Origin: Clostridium sp.
Lineage (GTDB): Bacteria > Bacillota > Clostridia > Clostridiales > Clostridiaceae
Direction of reading: 5' to 3'
Length of the DNA: 7,476 nt
NCBI GenBank assembly: GCA_018372555.1
Contig: JAHAIU010000138.1
Coordinates: forward strand, 1 to 7,476
Shown here one piece after another: positions 5,541-7,476 of this stretch. The translations under genes were made by a program, and so were the position numbers. Position 1 is the stretch's first letter. Each line of letters begins with the position of its first letter. The notes beneath the pieces are model-generated. The model was given only the letters and a program-made list of their open reading frames with translations, made no database searches and was not told the origin of the DNA.

Positions 5541-6902
5541 ATGAAAAATTTAACTAAAGACAAGTTTTCTCTTAAGAATTCACTTGCTTTTATTATCCCA
5601 TCTTTAATAGGAATATTATTATTTATGGTTCCTATTAAATTTAATGGAGAAATTACTATACCAGTAGCTTTAATGTCTAAATTTCTTGCTGATTCCTTAG
5701 AGGGCTACTTAACTGCTATTATTACTTTTATGGTTTGTATATCCGCCATATTTAGCGTAATCACTAAAGTATTTAGACCAAAATTTATTTTGGAAAATGA
5801 ATTTTTAAACACATTATTTAATGTAAGCACAATTTGGTTTATAGCTAGAATTTTCGGTGCAGTATTCTGCGTTCTAGCATTATTTAATTTTGGTCCTAAA
5901 ATGATAATAAATTCTGCAACTGGATCTTTTGTATTAAATGATTTACTTACTATTTTATTTACTATATTCTTTTTTGCTGGTTTATTATTACCACTATTAC
6001 TTAATTTTGGATTATTAGAATTCTTCGGTGCAATTCTTACTAAAGTTATGAGGCCTGTATTCACTTTACCTGGCCGTTCATCAATAGATTGTATTACTTC
6101 TTGGCTTGGTGATGGAACATTAGGAATAATATTAACTAATAAGCAATATGAAGAAGGATTTTATTCTAAAAGAGAAGCAGCTATAATAAGTACAACTTTC
6201 TCTGCCGTTTCAATAACTTTTAGTTTAATTGTAATAGATACCGTTGGATTATCTCATTTATTTGTTCCATTTTATTTAACAGTAACATTTTCAGGAATAG
6301 TTGCAGCTATTATTCTTCCAAGAATATATCCTTTACGCAAAATTCCTAATACTTACTATAATGATAAAGAAAAAAAGGATGATGAAACTATTCCAGAAGG
6401 ATATACTACTTTTTCTTGGGGATATAAAAAGGCCATAGATAAATCCGGAAGCAATCCTGGAATTAAATCCTTTATAATTGATGGTATTAAAAATGTTTTA
6501 GATATGTGGCTTGGAGTTTTACCTATAGTTATGGCTCTTGCAACTATAGCTTTAATAATTGCAGAATATACTTCTGTATTCCAAATTTTAGGTTTACCGT
6601 TTATTCCTTATTTAAACCTACTTCAAGTTCCAGAAGCTGTAGCAGCATCACAAACTTTAGTTGTTGGATTTGCAGATATGTTACTTCCATCAGTATTAGC
6701 TGCTAACTCAATAACTAGTGATATGACTAAATTTATAGTTGCTTGTACTTCGGTTTCTCAATTAATATATATGTCTGAAGTAGGTGGTGTCCTACTTGGC
6801 TCAAAAATTCCTGTATCACTAAAGCAATTATTAATAATATTTGTGGAAAGAACTATAATTACACTACCTGTAATAGTTCTTGTTGCGAACTTTATATTTT
6901 AA
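5541..6902 (+). CDS. YjiH-family membrane protein with nucleoside-recognition (Gate) domain
   Basis: A 453-residue polytopic membrane protein. The N-terminus has SLAFIIPSLIGILLFMVPI (14-32), the typical opening helix of YjiH-family proteins. Further helices lie at about 55-76, 97-117, 131-155, 216-235, 239-260, 323-343 and 430-451. The stretch GRSSIDCITSWLGDGTLG (178-195), followed by NKQYEEGFYSKREAAII and a serine-rich helix, matches the Gate domain shared with nucleoside transporters and FeoB. A second, related half contains QTLVVGFADMLLPSVLAA (371-388) and ACTSVSQLIYMSEVG (401-415). A short polar, charged loop (266-305) separates the halves. The family is widespread in Firmicutes and in E. 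coli, but to my knowledge its substrate has not been established. The gene stands alone between a divergent promoter region and a strong terminator, so context gives no substrate. The family call is good; the transport role is inferred. Confidence 0.87.
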   Translation: MKNLTKDKFSLKNSLAFIIPSLIGILLFMVPIKFNGEITIPVALMSKFLADSLEGYLTAIITFMVCISAIFSVITKVFRPKFILENEFLNTLFNVSTIWFIARIFGAVFCVLALFNFGPKMIINSATGSFVLNDLLTILFTIFFFAGLLLPLLLNFGLLEFFGAILTKVMRPVFTLPGRSSIDCITSWLGDGTLGIILTNKQYEEGFYSKREAAIISTTFSAVSITFSLIVIDTVGLSHLFVPFYLTVTFSGIVAAIILPRIYPLRKIPNTYYNDKEKKDDETIPEGYTTFSWGYKKAIDKSGSNPGIKSFIIDGIKNVLDMWLGVLPIVMALATIALIIAEYTSVFQILGLPFIPYLNLLQVPEAVAASQTLVVGFADMLLPSVLAANSITSDMTKFIVACTSVSQLIYMSEVGGVLLGSKIPVSLKQLLIIFVERTIITLPVIVLVANFIF

Positions 6903-6903
6903 A

Positions 6904-6932
6904 AAAACCTGGACCTCTCTGGTCCAGGTTTT
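6904..6932. terminator. Strong bidirectional Rho-independent terminator
   Basis: The arms 6904-6915 and 6921-6932 (core CCTGGACC paired with GGTCCAGG, extended by AAAA/TTTT) form a perfect 12-bp stem with a 5-base TCTCT loop. T-runs follow on both strands: TTTT then ACTTTT on plus, and seven T's from the A-run 6901-6907 on minus. It lies right after the YjiH-family stop codon and in the 59-base gap to the convergent transporter gene, so it should serve both. Confidence 0.93.
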
Positions 6933-6961
6933 ACTTTTATTAAGACATATTTTCAAATATT

Positions 6962-7476
6962 TTATATAAAATCTACTATTATCTTTATAAATAGCATTGA
7001 TATAACTAGAATTATCACTGGTTTTATAAATTTACTTCCTTTATTTATTGCAAAATGTGCTCCTATGTAGTTTCCTAGTACTGCAAATATAGCTGCTGGT
7101 ATTCCTATCATAAAGCTAACCTTACCATTTAGTATATAAACTACTAATGCTGCTAAATTAGAAGCCAAGTTTACTATTTTTGCATTTCCTGAAGCTGTAA
7201 TCATATTAAAACCACAAATGCTTGTAAATGCTAGAACTAAAAAGGTTCCTGTTCCTGGTCCGAAAAATCCATCATATACTCCAATAATTAGTCCTATTAT
7301 AAAAGATAGAATATATAATTTCCTTATAGGAACTTCCTTTATATCAGTATCTTGTCCAAAATTTCTATTGAATAATAAAAATATTGCAACTATAGGTAAA
7401 ATTATCATTAATGAATACTGCAGATATTTTTCGTCTAGCAAAAGTACAAGTTGCGCACCTACCCAAGAACCTATTA
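6962..7476 (-). CDS. TSUP family transporter (TauE/SafE, YfcA-like), N-terminal part missing
   Basis: The C-terminal part of a sulfite/anion exporter-type membrane protein. The frame is open to the right edge. A TTG at 7441 is probably not the start, because the upstream codons read GSWVGAQLVLL, the family's conserved G-S-x-x-G-A segment at the end of an N-terminal helix. About 171 residues are visible. A typical member has about 250, so roughly 80-90 are missing. A helix (LMIILPIVAIFLLF) and a short polar loop are followed by the second repeat. This starts with GLIIGVYDGFFGPGTGTFL, the YfcA-type signature, then ASGNAKIVNLASNLAALVVY, a helix with NYIGAHFAINKG, and a last helix to the stop. 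TSUP proteins carry sulfur-containing or organic anions across the cytoplasmic membrane. The substrate here is unknown. The gene is convergent with the YjiH-family gene. Confidence 0.9.
   Translation of the reverse strand, partial: IGSWVGAQLVLLLDEKYLQYSLMIILPIVAIFLLFNRNFGQDTDIKEVPIRKLYILSFIIGLIIGVYDGFFGPGTGTFLVLAFTSICGFNMITASGNAKIVNLASNLAALVVYILNGKVSFMIGIPAAIFAVLGNYIGAHFAINKGSKFIKPVIILVISMLFIKIIVDFI

Overview
The window is AT-rich, with A/T-biased codon third positions, strong AAGGAG-type ribosome binding sites and short intergenic gaps. It holds a complete proB-proA pair, a ProB without the usual C-terminal PUA domain, and Firmicute-type membrane protein families. This fits a low-GC Firmicute, most likely Clostridium in the broad sense. 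Species cannot be told from this sequence.

Layout, left to right. (1) Positions 1-1680, plus strand: the end of one ABC-2 type permease gene and a complete second one, joined by an ATGA overlap. They look like the two membrane subunits of one exporter whose ATPase would lie to the left, outside the window. (2) Positions 1696-1728: a hairpin terminator between this operon and the convergent proA. (3) Positions 1821-4004, minus strand: proA and proB, giving the first two steps from glutamate to proline. They are separated by 132 bases. A candidate promoter lies just upstream of proB. (4) Positions 4089-5156, minus strand: an AI-2E family (PF01594-type) membrane protein directly upstream of proB, with no clear terminator between them. 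(5) Positions 5157-5540: a 384-base, very AT-rich divergent intergenic region with promoter-like sites and a near-perfect palindrome next to the start of the following gene. (6) Positions 5541-6902, plus strand: a YjiH-family Gate-domain membrane protein, ended by a strong bidirectional terminator. (7) Positions 6962-7476, minus strand: the C-terminal two-thirds of a TSUP (TauE/SafE/YfcA-like) transporter running off the right end.

Functionally this is a normal chromosomal stretch: proline synthesis surrounded by single-gene or two-gene membrane transport units, with no sign that they form one pathway. There is no mobile element, CRISPR array, tRNA or rRNA, and no convincing undescribed system. 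The observations most worth a second look are the possible operator upstream of the YjiH-family gene, the PUA-less ProB with no visible T-box leader, and the unexplained pairing of an AI-2E family protein with proBA.
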